Shown here piece by piece: positions 7,890-15,132 of a DNA stretch of 64,000 bases. The position numbers and the translations under genes are program-made. The first letter of the stretch is position 1. Each line of letters starts with the position of its first letter. The notes beneath the pieces were generated by a model. The model was not told where the DNA came from. It saw only the letters and a program-made list of their open reading frames with translations, and made no database searches. This stretch comes from Lysobacteraceae bacterium NML93-0793 (lineage in GTDB: Bacteria > Pseudomonadota > Gammaproteobacteria > Xanthomonadales > Xanthomonadaceae), in NCBI GenBank assembly GCA_002324875.1, contig NTJG01000017.1, positions 1 to 64,000 on the forward strand, given 5' to 3'.

Positions 7890-8987
7890 ATGGGAACCAT
7901 CGTCAGTCGACGCCGCAAGGACGGATCGCTAGGTTACACGGCGCAAATCCGCATCCACCGGCAGGGCAAGTGCATCCACTCCGAGTCGGAGACGTTCGAC
8001 CGCCGGCAGTTGGCCACCGAATGGATGCGCCGCCGGGAAGCAGAGTTGGACCAGCAGCGCGCCCGCGGGGAACCGCTCGGCAAGGGCTCCACGGTCGCTG
8101 AGCTGTTGGACTGGTACGGCACGCACATCAAGGAACTGACGCCCTGGGGACGTACCAAGGAAGCCGACCTGAAACGCCTGATCGGCTACGAGATCGCCAG
8201 TAAAAACGTGCTGCACCTATCGACTGCCGACTACATCGCACACGTCGAAGCCCGCCGACGGGACGGCGCCGGCCCGGCCACAGCCAACAATGATTTGATC
8301 TGGCTGCGGGGTGTATTCCGCACTGCAAGAGGATCGCTGGGACTGCCGATCAATTTGCAACTGCTGGAAGACGCCTCGCACGAGCTCCGCCGTCGCCGCG
8401 TCATCGGCAAGCCCAAGGAACGCCAACGTCGGGTGACGCCCTTGGAAGAGAAGGCCTTGCTCGACCACTTCGCCGTACGAGACGTACGTGCCGAGATCCC
8501 GATGGCCGACATCATCCGCTTCGCGCTGGCGACCGCTCGACGCCAAGAAGAGATCACCCGGCTCAGATGGGCCGACCTCGATCGCGACAAGGGCATCGCC
8601 TGGTTGGACGACGTCAAGCACCCGCGCAAGAAGGTCGGCAACCGCCGTGCCTTCCGCTTGCTGTCCGAAGCCTGGGAGCTCATCGATCGGCAGCCCAAGG
8701 TCATGGCGGAGGGCCCGGACGGGAAGCAGACGCCGGACCCGCGCGTGTTCCCTTACAACCCGAGGTCGATCGGTGCGAACTTCACCCGCGCCTGCCGGCT
8801 GCGGGGGCTGGAGGACCTCCGCTTCCATGACCTTCGCCACGAAGCGACGTCCCGGCTGTTCGAGCGGGGCTATGACATCCCGGAAGTCGCCCAGTTCACG
8901 CTGCATGAGTCGTGGACGACCCTGAAGCGCTACACCCATCTCCGCCCGGAGCACGTCGTGGAACGACCTGCGAAGGCGTCCAGCTGA
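7890..8987 (+). CDS. int: Tyrosine-type site-specific integrase
   Basis: A 365-residue phage-type recombinase that should catalyse integration into and excision from dusA. N-terminal arm-binding and core-binding regions (MGTIVSRRRKDGSLGY onward) precede the catalytic domain. The catalytic set is visible: Arg in ATARRQEEI (R217/R218), HDLRH (313-317), the late His in LHESW (339) and the nucleophile in KRYTHL (Y348). The start is ATG at 7890; an open frame upstream to 7788 would run into dusA and lacks support. It is divergent from dusA and lies about 170 bp from the attachment core, as expected for the integrase of this element. Confidence 0.93.
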   Translation: MGTIVSRRRKDGSLGYTAQIRIHRQGKCIHSESETFDRRQLATEWMRRREAELDQQRARGEPLGKGSTVAELLDWYGTHIKELTPWGRTKEADLKRLIGYEIASKNVLHLSTADYIAHVEARRRDGAGPATANNDLIWLRGVFRTARGSLGLPINLQLLEDASHELRRRRVIGKPKERQRRVTPLEEKALLDHFAVRDVRAEIPMADIIRFALATARRQEEITRLRWADLDRDKGIAWLDDVKHPRKKVGNRRAFRLLSEAWELIDRQPKVMAEGPDGKQTPDPRVFPYNPRSIGANFTRACRLRGLEDLRFHDLRHEATSRLFERGYDIPEVAQFTLHESWTTLKRYTHLRPEHVVERPAKASS

Positions 8988-9128
8988 CTCACTTGCCGTG
9001 TCATCTACACAGCCCGATTGGCCGATGTGGTCTATGTCCTCCACGCGTTCCAGAAGAAGACGCAGGCCACGTCGAAACGGGACATCGAGCTGGCGAGGCA
9101 GCGCTTCGCCCTCCTGAGCAGGAAGTGA
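8988..9128 (+). pseudogene. HigB-like (phage Gp49-like) toxin remnant
   Basis: An open stretch directly after the integrase stop encodes about 43 residues matching the C-terminal third of Gp49-like/HigB2 RNase toxins (VIYTARLADVVYVLHAF then QKKTQATSKRDIELA). No start codon or N-terminal part is present. It is in the same frame as the integrase, separated only by the TGA at 8985-8987. The downstream antitoxin gene begins two bases after its stop, the usual toxin-antitoxin order. The toxin is therefore truncated, perhaps by the deletion that placed the integrase here. Confidence 0.75.
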
Positions 9129-9130
9129 CC

Positions 9131-9424
9131 ATGAGCAAGACCACGACCAACCCCGACCGATTCGCCAGCGTCTGGGATGCGCTTTCAGACACGGCCGAGG
9201 AAGCGGCAAACCTGAAGGTGCGCGCCGAACTCATGCGCAAGATCGCGGCACTCGTGCAGGACAAAGGCTGGGCGCAGGCCGTGGCTGCCGAACAGTGCGG
9301 TATCAGCCAGCCGCGTATCAATGACCTGCTGCGCGGCCGTATTGGCCGCTTCTCGCTCGACGCGCTGGTGAACATCGCGGCCGCCCTTGGCCAGCAGGTC
9401 CACGTTGAGCTAGAAGCCGCATAG
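9131..9424 (+). CDS. HigA-like XRE antitoxin (now without an intact toxin)
   Basis: A 97-residue HTH protein. The helix-turn-helix is visible as WAQAVAAEQCGISQPRINDLLRG, followed by GRFSLDALVNIAAALGQQV, the standard C-terminal half of this XRE antitoxin family that pairs with Gp49-like toxins. In an intact pair it would bind the toxin and repress the operon. Here the toxin is reduced to a fragment, so the protein may be an orphan antitoxin, able to protect against related toxins, or simply a local regulator. Start ATG at 9131, directly after the toxin stop. Confidence 0.85.
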   Translation: MSKTTTNPDRFASVWDALSDTAEEAANLKVRAELMRKIAALVQDKGWAQAVAAEQCGISQPRINDLLRGRIGRFSLDALVNIAAALGQQVHVELEAA

Positions 9425-9448
9425 TCCACCTACCCTGGAGCAACTGCA

Positions 9449-9634
9449 GTGACGGACAAACACGCCTCCCAAGAAGCCCCGCTCGAGCTGCACACGAAAG
9501 AGCACACGGTGGACCGAACCGGCGTGCCATCACCGTCGCCGACCGATCAGATGGTCAGCGGCATGATCCGGACGCTGGAGGAGATCCAACGTGACCCCCT
9601 CCTCCATCACCGGCTCAGCCAACGAGGCTTCTGA
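9449..9634 (+). CDS. Small hypothetical protein
   Basis: A 61-residue polar, acidic-to-neutral protein starting with GTG at 9449, preceded by a GGAG-like ribosome site. It contains no recognisable domain (Thr/Pro/Ser-rich start, then a helix GMIRTLEEIQRDPLLHHRL). Its stop overlaps the next start by one base (TGATG), which supports real, coupled translation. Function unknown; it belongs to the element's early accessory block. Confidence 0.5.
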   Translation: MTDKHASQEAPLELHTKEHTVDRTGVPSPSPTDQMVSGMIRTLEEIQRDPLLHHRLSQRGF

Positions 9635-10068
9635 TGTCCGACCGCCCCCTCCAACTCGGCCCCGATCCAAACCGCTCTTACCTTGAGCGATGGAACGAGC
9701 TTCATCCGGACCGTTACGGGAGAGCGGACACGTACGACGAGGCCGACGGCGCCTGGTTCCAACAGGATGCCGAAAGCGGCGGGAGTGCCCGCCCCGCTCC
9801 GGGAAGCTTCCTCGAAACCATTCTCGGTTTGGCCATCCTGGTCCTAGCGCCCCTTGCGGGAGCAATCGCAACGATCTTGCTCTATCGGTGGACCGGGCCT
9901 GATCACCTGACGTCTGGCTCAGTACTTGGCTACGCCGCGGCATTCGTCGCCTGCACCTTGGCGACTGCCCTCTTGGTGTATGCACTTCGGCGCATAGTTC
10001 TGGCTGCAGGCCTTCTCGGCATCACGCTCAGCGTCGGATACCTCGGCTGGCACTTGCTGGCCGGATGA
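9634..10068 (+). CDS. Small membrane protein, hypothetical
   Basis: A 144-residue protein with a polar N-terminal half (about 1-60) and three hydrophobic segments: LETILGLAILVLAPLAGAI, a middle one around SVLGYAAAFVACTLATALL, and a last one around AGLLGITLSVGYLGWHLL. It therefore sits in the inner membrane with a cytoplasmic head. Start ATG at 9634, overlapping the stop of the preceding gene. No family recognised and no function proposed. Confidence 0.6.
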   Translation: MSDRPLQLGPDPNRSYLERWNELHPDRYGRADTYDEADGAWFQQDAESGGSARPAPGSFLETILGLAILVLAPLAGAIATILLYRWTGPDHLTSGSVLGYAAAFVACTLATALLVYALRRIVLAAGLLGITLSVGYLGWHLLAG

Positions 10069-10251
10069 TCTCCAGCTGATCCCTGTCGCCCCGCGACTGG
10101 CGTGCCTCCCTGGCACCCGGCCACCATCCAGGTGGCCCACTCGCCCCGTCCTGCGGCTCGCCGGATTCTTTCGAATCCGGTTTAATGGGCGCGGAAAATA
10201 TGTCAGCGATCGTGCCAACAATCACGGCTTCCGCTCAGATTTTGCGTCAAA

Positions 10252-10545
10252 TCAGACTGCGGAATCCGTCCGCCACCTCGACGAACCCAGCTTCAGATGG
10301 AGATGCTCAGCGAGCGCTACTAGGTCTGTGTCTTCGAGCTCACGCCGCGCACTTTCGGCTATTGCTTCGTCACTTCGTTGGGACCAATCCTCTCGCGGTC
10401 GTCGAATCTCGGCCATGTTGGCGTCAACCACCCTCATGGCTCGTTGCGCGCGATTGAATGTACGGCGCGCCTCGCGACGCGTCGCCACGTAGGCAACTGA
10501 CGCGACGATTAAAGCAACAGCACAGAGTAGCCAGGACCGCTTCAT
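10252..10545 (-). CDS. Small anchored hypothetical protein
   Basis: A 97-residue protein beginning MKRSWLLCAVALIVASVAYV at ATG 10545, a single N-terminal membrane anchor, followed by a basic then acidic helical region (REARRTFNRAQRAMRVVDAN and onward). It could form a coiled coil. It faces the small genes on the left tail-to-tail and follows the regulator at 10579 on the same strand. No family recognised. Confidence 0.5.
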   Translation of the reverse strand: MKRSWLLCAVALIVASVAYVATRREARRTFNRAQRAMRVVDANMAEIRRPREDWSQRSDEAIAESARRELEDTDLVALAEHLHLKLGSSRWRTDSAV

Positions 10546-10578
10546 CGAACATTGAACCATGCAGCAGACGCAAGCAGG

Positions 10579-11262
10579 CTACTCGTTTTTTGGATAAGGA
10601 CGAAAGAACATGTCCGATAGGCTCTGATGTCGACTCTGCCCGTCCCCGCCAAACAACGGCTCACCTTCCGTGGACTTTCGCTGCAGAGGCCCCACCAGCG
10701 GATCCACGCCGACCAACTGCTTGATAAATCCAGGCCGATTCATCTCACGTGCTGACCAGCTACGCAGCGCCTCGGCGTAGTCTTCGCTGCCAGCCAGCCG
10801 ATGGGCAGTGTTGACCATCGGGCCCCCGTCGTAATGGGCAAGTTGAAGTGTTCTGGTGCTTGCTTCCATCCGCGCATCATCGTTGTCCAAGTCCACGCCA
10901 GCATCGTTGTACAGCTTGGCGGCGAGCTTCAAACATGCTCGGAAATATGTTGCCGACGTGCAGTCATCTGCTTGGAGTCGCTCGGGAAAGGTCACGGCGT
11001 TTACCGGAGCGCGGTGGCCGTTTGCCACGTCCGTGATCCCCGTGGCAAGCCAAAACGCATGTTGCGGCCACCGTTTCGCCAGCGCTTCTACCATCGCGGT
11101 AGTAGCTCGCTGACGACCGGAAACCACGTTCCTCCATCTCTGTGCAGGAATGCCGGTTTGCACCCCAAGGCGTTCCCATACGCCATGACCAGCAAGGCCT
11201 GGAACTGCAGATGCCGTGTTCTGCAGCAGCAGAAGAACCCGATCATCGATCGTGCTTGACAT
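10579..11262 (-). CDS. Putative HTH transcriptional regulator of the element
   Basis: A 227-residue protein. The first 70 residues fit a phage-repressor-like HTH: VWERLGVQTGIPAQRWRNVV followed by VEALAKRWPQHAFWLATGI, a pattern common in element-borne DNA-binding proteins. The rest is helical and lacks a named domain. It is divergent from the small HTH gene at 11383 with an AT-rich intergenic region carrying repeated half-sites, the layout of a lysogeny-like switch that could control the replication and mobilization genes. That role is inferred from position. Confidence 0.6.
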   Translation of the reverse strand: MSSTIDDRVLLLLQNTASAVPGLAGHGVWERLGVQTGIPAQRWRNVVSGRQRATTAMVEALAKRWPQHAFWLATGITDVANGHRAPVNAVTFPERLQADDCTSATYFRACLKLAAKLYNDAGVDLDNDDARMEASTRTLQLAHYDGGPMVNTAHRLAGSEDYAEALRSWSAREMNRPGFIKQLVGVDPLVGPLQRKSTEGEPLFGGDGQSRHQSLSDMFFRPYPKNE

Positions 11263-11276
11263 GGGCGCACCGCTCC

Positions 11277-11323
11277 GCTAAATATGCATGAACTGCAGAT
11301 TTAGCTAGATTGTGCAATTTAGC
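11277..11323. promoter_or_regulatory. Repeated half-sites in the divergent control region
   Basis: Three copies of a 7-bp half-site lie in this AT-rich stretch: GCTAAAT at 11277-11283 and its inverse ATTTAGC at 11299-11305 and 11317-11323. The first two form an inverted repeat. They sit just upstream of the start codon of the divergent regulator and are plausible operators for it. Promoter elements could not be placed with confidence. Confidence 0.45.
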
Positions 11324-11382
11324 GCACTTCTGGCTGAATCTGCTCTCAATAGCGATTTTGCCATCCGGTGAGCACTTCGACC

Positions 11383-11610
11383 ATGACCCCGACCGAGCTT
11401 CAAATCGCGCACCAGTACGGCGCCCCTCTGATTCCCCTCAAAGCCGTTGCCAGCATTTTGGGCCGCAGCCCGAATTCACTTCGCATTCTGATCAACCAGG
11501 GGAGGGGCGACGAAGCACTAGCGACGAAGCTTCGCGGCTGCAGGGCACAAATTGGCTGCCGAACGATGTTCCGCGTGTCCGACATCGCCCGCCTGATCGA
11601 CGAGGCGTGA
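11383..11610 (+). CDS. Small HTH DNA-binding protein (excisionase or plasmid-type regulator)
   Basis: A 75-residue protein (80 with the upstream GTG at 11368). It reads PLIPLKAVASILGRSPNSLRILINQGRG, a helix-turn-helix of the excisionase/PrtN-like type, and ends in MFRVSDIARLIDEA. Such proteins often act as recombination directionality factors or activators in integrative elements. It is the first gene of the rightward block that leads to the replication gene nine bases further on. Neither candidate start has a strong ribosome site. Confidence 0.6.
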   Translation: MTPTELQIAHQYGAPLIPLKAVASILGRSPNSLRILINQGRGDEALATKLRGCRAQIGCRTMFRVSDIARLIDEA

Positions 11611-11619
11611 GGCCCGGCC

Positions 11620-12486
11620 ATGAGCGATCTGACCAAGCACTGGGCTTGGAAGCAGCGGCTGGCACCCAACCTCAAGCTGTTGCTGCTTGTCCTCTCCGAT
11701 GAGTCCGATGACCGCGGCGAGTGCGGCACGTCTCCGGTCTCTCACTTCGCACGCAAGTGCTGCATGGGCGAAAGAACGGTATTCCGGCTGCTCGGGCAGC
11801 TGGAGGGCTACGGCCTGATTTGCCGCACCAAACGGTTCCGCGATGGAAGGCAGGTCGCGAGCGAATATGCGCTCAATCTGACTGCCTATCACCAAGGGGA
11901 ATTTCCAGCAGATCAGTTGGACGATAAGCGCACTGCCAGTCTGGCAGTGCGCCGTAAACCTGATCCAACTACCCCCAAAAATCGCCGCCCTGCCAACTCG
12001 GCAGTGCGCCCTGCCCGCACACGCACTGCTGAGTTGGCAGACCAAACAACAAGAGCTGTTGTTGTTAGTTCAACAACCAAACGGGGTGACAGCGATGGCA
12101 CACCGCGCCCCTACGATCTGATCCCGCCCCGGAGCTATACGCCAGACCAGCAAGCTTCAGCGCTGGCGCTCGTCGCACATCTTCCTGGCTCTCTCGCGCA
12201 GAGGGTGCTGGACGAGGCTGATGGGTACGAACGGAAGGGCTTACGGAAGGGCAACGATCCACTGCCGCTTCTTCAGAGCTTCGTTCGAGCCGTTGAAGCC
12301 ACGGCCACCTTCGAGTGCAACCACGGCGTCGAGATTGCCCGCGAGCGGGAGCGACGCGCCCGCGATGCCAACGAAGCTGCTGAGCGGGCGGCGGCGCGTG
12401 CACGCCTGAAGCCCGCCGATCCAGCTACCACCAAAAAGCACATCGAAGCGGTTGCTGCGATGCTCCGCACCGGGAGATCTGCGTGA
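11620..12486 (+). CDS. Winged-helix replication initiator-like protein
   Basis: A 288-residue protein. The N-terminus (MSDLTKHWAWKQRLAPNLKL) and a winged helix at about residues 36-75 (HFARKCCMGERTVFRLLGQL) match replication proteins of phages and integrative elements (lambda O / RepA-like N-terminal domains). The middle (about 100-145) is low-complexity; in the DNA it is occupied by large inverted repeats that look like an origin. The C-terminal part is helical, charged and Ala/Arg-rich. It probably initiates replication of the excised circle. No helicase or primase gene accompanies it, so host functions would be needed. Confidence 0.65.
   Translation: MSDLTKHWAWKQRLAPNLKLLLLVLSDESDDRGECGTSPVSHFARKCCMGERTVFRLLGQLEGYGLICRTKRFRDGRQVASEYALNLTAYHQGEFPADQLDDKRTASLAVRRKPDPTTPKNRRPANSAVRPARTRTAELADQTTRAVVVSSTTKRGDSDGTPRPYDLIPPRSYTPDQQASALALVAHLPGSLAQRVLDEADGYERKGLRKGNDPLPLLQSFVRAVEATATFECNHGVEIARERERRARDANEAAERAAARARLKPADPATTKKHIEAVAAMLRTGRSA
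11928..12075. other. Candidate replication origin inside the replication gene
   Basis: A perfect 25-bp palindrome (11928-11952; 12-bp arms GCGCACTGCCAG and CTGGCAGTGCGC, centre 11940) is followed by two inverted copies of a related 19-bp element, CTGCCAACTCGGCAGTGCG at 11990-12008 and its inverse at 12022-12040 with one mismatch. An A/T-rich CAA/GTT repeat tract begins at 12041. Iterons followed by an AT-rich tract inside the initiator gene is the layout of the lambda origin. This is inferred from structure only. Confidence 0.55.
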
Positions 12487-12533
12487 AGAGGACCAGACTC
12501 CAGCCGCTCCATCAGGGCAACTTCGTTGAGGTG

Positions 12534-12633
12534 AGTCCAGCACGCTGGACTGAAAAGCGATGTGTGGGGAGAGTGCAGGATAGGGATCGCATCCACGATC
12601 CCCGGGATTTCTCCCGGAGGCCCCACTCCCCAC
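12534..12633. other. Candidate origin of transfer (structured repeats upstream of mobC)
   Basis: The gap between the replication gene and mobC contains four inverted repeats: AGTCCAGC/GCTGGACT (12534-12541, 12544-12551); GGGATCG/CGATCCC (12583-12589, 12596-12602); CCGGGA/TCCCGG (12602-12607, 12612-12617); and GTGGGGAG/CTCCCCAC (12564-12571, 12626-12633), which encloses the previous two. Position directly before a relaxosome gene and relaxase is typical of oriT. No nic site could be identified by eye. Confidence 0.5.
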
Positions 12634-12661
12634 TGATCACACTGGTGAGCGAGGGCACGTC

Positions 12662-13192
12662 ATGCCCCGCGTAGAGACCGACCTCGACCGATCCACCAAA
12701 GATGCATTCCGCAACCTAGCCAAGCGGTCGGGCACGACCGAGGCAGCCTTGCTGCGGCGGGTCATTGCTACGCTGGTGAAAGCGAACCCGACCGGCCCCG
12801 TCAGCTCTGATGCCGCGTCGCCTCGATCGATGTGGCTGAGCGTGCGGGTCACGCCGGAAATCTTTGAGGCGGTCACGAGGACGGCGCGCAGTGCCGGGAC
12901 GACCCGACCGGGCATTGTCTTGGGTACGTTGCGGTCCCGCTTCGTCCAGGCTCCAACGCTTCTGCCCGCGGAAGCTGAGGCGGTCGCTCGTGCCGCTTAC
13001 CAGCTGTCGATGGTCGGAACGAACCTCAACCAACTGACCAGGTCCCTCCACCAGGGCCGGTTTGAGACCCTCGCGGATCGCGACCCGGTGCTCTTGGAGA
13101 CCGCCTCGGCTGTCACCGTCTTGCGCGAGAACATCCGTGCACTGGTGGAGACCGCCACCATCCGCTGGGCGCCTGCCGGTGGTTGGGAATGA
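12662..13192 (+). CDS. mobC: MobC-like relaxosome accessory protein
   Basis: A 176-residue DNA-binding accessory factor of the relaxosome. The N-terminal half looks like a ribbon-helix-helix region (DRSTKDAFRNLAKRSGTTEA). The C-terminal half carries the MobC signature VGTNLNQLTRSLHQG at about residues 118-132, comparable to the usual GNNLNQ motif. These proteins help open the duplex at oriT for the relaxase. The stop overlaps the relaxase start by four bases (ATGA). It follows the candidate oriT directly. Confidence 0.82.
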   Translation: MPRVETDLDRSTKDAFRNLAKRSGTTEAALLRRVIATLVKANPTGPVSSDAASPRSMWLSVRVTPEIFEAVTRTARSAGTTRPGIVLGTLRSRFVQAPTLLPAEAEAVARAAYQLSMVGTNLNQLTRSLHQGRFETLADRDPVLLETASAVTVLRENIRALVETATIRWAPAGGWE

Positions 13193-14184
13193 GTCAGTCG
13201 CTCGAATCCTTGGACCGCTTGCTGCGCGGTCCCGTCCGGTGGCGGAAAGGCTTGCCCGCCCATGCCGACAAACGGCGCCGGTCGTCGCTCGTTGAAGACC
13301 TGCAGACCGTCGCGCGCATCACCGCCCGCACACCGGAGGTGATGGTGCGTATCTCGGGGAAGGCCAAGGGCGTAAAGCACGTTGAAGAACACCTGCGCTA
13401 CATCACCCGGAACGGTGACCTGACCGCCGAGGACGACAGCGGTCGCCTCGTGATGGGCCGGCGGATGGTCAAGGAGACCGCTGCCGCGTGGATGGAGGGC
13501 AGTGGACTCAACCGACGCAGCAACAGTCGCGACACGGTGAACATCATCCTTTCCATGCCACCTGGCACGGACCGGGACAAGCTCCTGGATGCTGCGCGCC
13601 AGTTCGGCCGGGAGGTCTTCGGCCTAGAACATGCCTATCTGCTCGTGCGTCACGACGACACCGATCATCCGCATTGCCACCTGACAGTGCGCTCCCTGGG
13701 CTTCTCCGGGCGGCGGCTGAACCCAAGGCGCGACGATTTACAGGCGTGGCGCGTGGCCTTCGCCGCTGCCTGCCGGCAACACGGAATCGCCGCTGAGGCC
13801 AGCCCCAGGCGTACACGCGGCGTGGTCCGCAAGCCGAAGAAGCAGGCCGTCCTGCACGCCGACAAGGCAAAGCGATCGACGGTGCAGAAGGCGAAGGTGG
13901 CCGAGGCCCTGAGGGCAGTGACGCGACCTGGCTCCAGCCTGCAAGAGCCTGACAAGGCGGCAGTGGAACGACAGGCGCAGACACGCGCCGACTGGAACCG
14001 CGTTGCCAACGAGCTGTCACAGGCCACGACCGGCGCCGGCCAGGAGCTTGCCCGGCAGATCCGCAGCTTCCTGGCGCACATGCCCGCGCCCGAGACCGAA
14101 CGGATGCAGTTGCAGAAGCAGTTGCGCCAGCACATCCAACAACAGAAGGAGCGACACGATGCGAAGCCCGAAAGGACGCTTTGA
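13189..14184 (+). CDS. Relaxase / mobilization nuclease
   Basis: A 331-residue relaxase that should nick oriT and lead the strand into the recipient. The candidate catalytic Tyr is Y71 in LRYITRNG. The metal-binding histidine motif is HDDTDHPHCHL (residues 155-165), the H-x-D-x-x-H-P-H-x-H pattern of the VirD2/MOBP-type families. The C-terminal third is a Lys/Arg/Gln-rich helix without helicase or primase domain. At 331 aa it is short, as in mobilizable rather than self-transmissible elements. The ATG at 13189 overlaps the mobC stop. Confidence 0.88.
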   Translation: MSQSLESLDRLLRGPVRWRKGLPAHADKRRRSSLVEDLQTVARITARTPEVMVRISGKAKGVKHVEEHLRYITRNGDLTAEDDSGRLVMGRRMVKETAAAWMEGSGLNRRSNSRDTVNIILSMPPGTDRDKLLDAARQFGREVFGLEHAYLLVRHDDTDHPHCHLTVRSLGFSGRRLNPRRDDLQAWRVAFAAACRQHGIAAEASPRRTRGVVRKPKKQAVLHADKAKRSTVQKAKVAEALRAVTRPGSSLQEPDKAAVERQAQTRADWNRVANELSQATTGAGQELARQIRSFLAHMPAPETERMQLQKQLRQHIQQQKERHDAKPERTL

Positions 14185-14488
14185 AGACCTGAACATCCTG
14201 CAGACCGGCGAGTCCGGTCGCGCGATGCGAATGTTCCTAATGGCATGCGAATACGGGAGCACCACCGTTCCACTTGCACGATGCGCGGAGCTGTTCGGCT
14301 ACTCGCCTGACGAGGCAGCAAAGCGCGCGGCCCGCGCCGCCCTGCCGTTACCAGCCTTCCGATGCGGGAGCCAGAAGTCGCCTTGGCTGGTGAACGTGGA
14401 AGATCTCGCTGACTACATTGAGAGCCAGAGACGGCAGGCACTACAAGAGTGGCGAAGAGTCAACGGCGCAACGCACCGCCTGTCTTAA
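14159..14488 (+). CDS. PrtN-family transcriptional activator-like protein
   Basis: A 109-residue protein with an AGGAG ribosome site ahead of ATG 14159, overlapping the end of the relaxase gene by 26 bp. From about residue 37 it follows the pyocin-activator PrtN pattern: VPLARCAELFGYSPDEAAKR, a short basic linker, PLPAFRCGSQKSPWLVNVED and LADYIESQR. PrtN activates pyocin genes after DNA damage; here it sits between the mobilization and mating-pore genes and may switch on the downstream VirB5-VirB6 block. That role is inferred. No pyocin genes are in the window. Confidence 0.7.
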   Translation: MRSPKGRFEDLNILQTGESGRAMRMFLMACEYGSTTVPLARCAELFGYSPDEAAKRAARAALPLPAFRCGSQKSPWLVNVEDLADYIESQRRQALQEWRRVNGATHRLS

Positions 14489-14617
14489 AGTCCGGTCTAA
14501 AATTTCGTACCACGGGTGAAGGGTCACGCCCGGCGCACTGCGCAAAAGCTCAAGGCATCCCTCCGCGGCACGACCGGCTCCAGCAGGTCGCATCCATAGC
14601 CACGTGAGGAGAAGACC

Positions 14618-15100
14618 ATGTCCGCCAAGGACCAGCGCTCACCCGCAATCATCACAGTCAGCCCTGCCAGCGTCATCGTCCGAAGGCGGAAGCCTGAGAC
14701 CGTCACCATCAGAGCTGGCGGCCCCGAACCTGAGTCCGTGACCAACTGGATCTCCCGGTTCGCGCCAGCAATCGTTACGGGCGGCAGCCTGGCGATCCTG
14801 ACCTGGCTCGCGTCCCTTGCCGTCTCCTACGTCAGCCCCTCGGCCAGCCTCTCGATTGTCCTGCTCGGGCTGCTGTCCACTGGCGCGGCGATCTACCGCG
14901 AGCTGCTTCGAGCCGGGCTGATACCCCACTGGATCGTTGGCGCTTTCATCGCCTTGGCGCCCTTCTTGGTCACAGGCGTCGTCAACCTCCTCCCCCTCAT
15001 CTCGATCAACCGGACTTATGTGGCGGTGATCTGCCTCGGCCTGGTCACCGGCGCCGCGGCGCACTGCCTGGGACTGCTCAAGCCTTGGCGCCACCGCTAA
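14618..15100 (+). CDS. Membrane protein, hypothetical (first gene of mating block)
   Basis: A 160-residue protein with a good GAGGAGA ribosome site ahead of ATG 14618. The first 50 residues are polar and Pro/Val/Arg-rich; four hydrophobic segments follow (starting FAPAIVTGG, SASLSIVLL, GAFIALAPF and YVAVICLGL). It ends 32 bp before the VirB5-like gene on the same strand, so it is probably part of the same transcript. No family recognised. It occupies roughly the place of a small VirB2/VirB3-like subunit but is longer and has more membrane segments, so I do not assign that. Confidence 0.6.
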   Translation: MSAKDQRSPAIITVSPASVIVRRRKPETVTIRAGGPEPESVTNWISRFAPAIVTGGSLAILTWLASLAVSYVSPSASLSIVLLGLLSTGAAIYRELLRAGLIPHWIVGAFIALAPFLVTGVVNLLPLISINRTYVAVICLGLVTGAAAHCLGLLKPWRHR

Positions 15101-15132
15101 GCCCCATCCCTCCGACTACAAGGAACACCGCA

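Noticed and set aside
12483-12674. Small plus-strand frame between the replication gene and mobC (GTG start, 63 codons)
   Set aside because: No ribosome site or family; the DNA is better explained as the structured candidate oriT and it runs into the mobC start.
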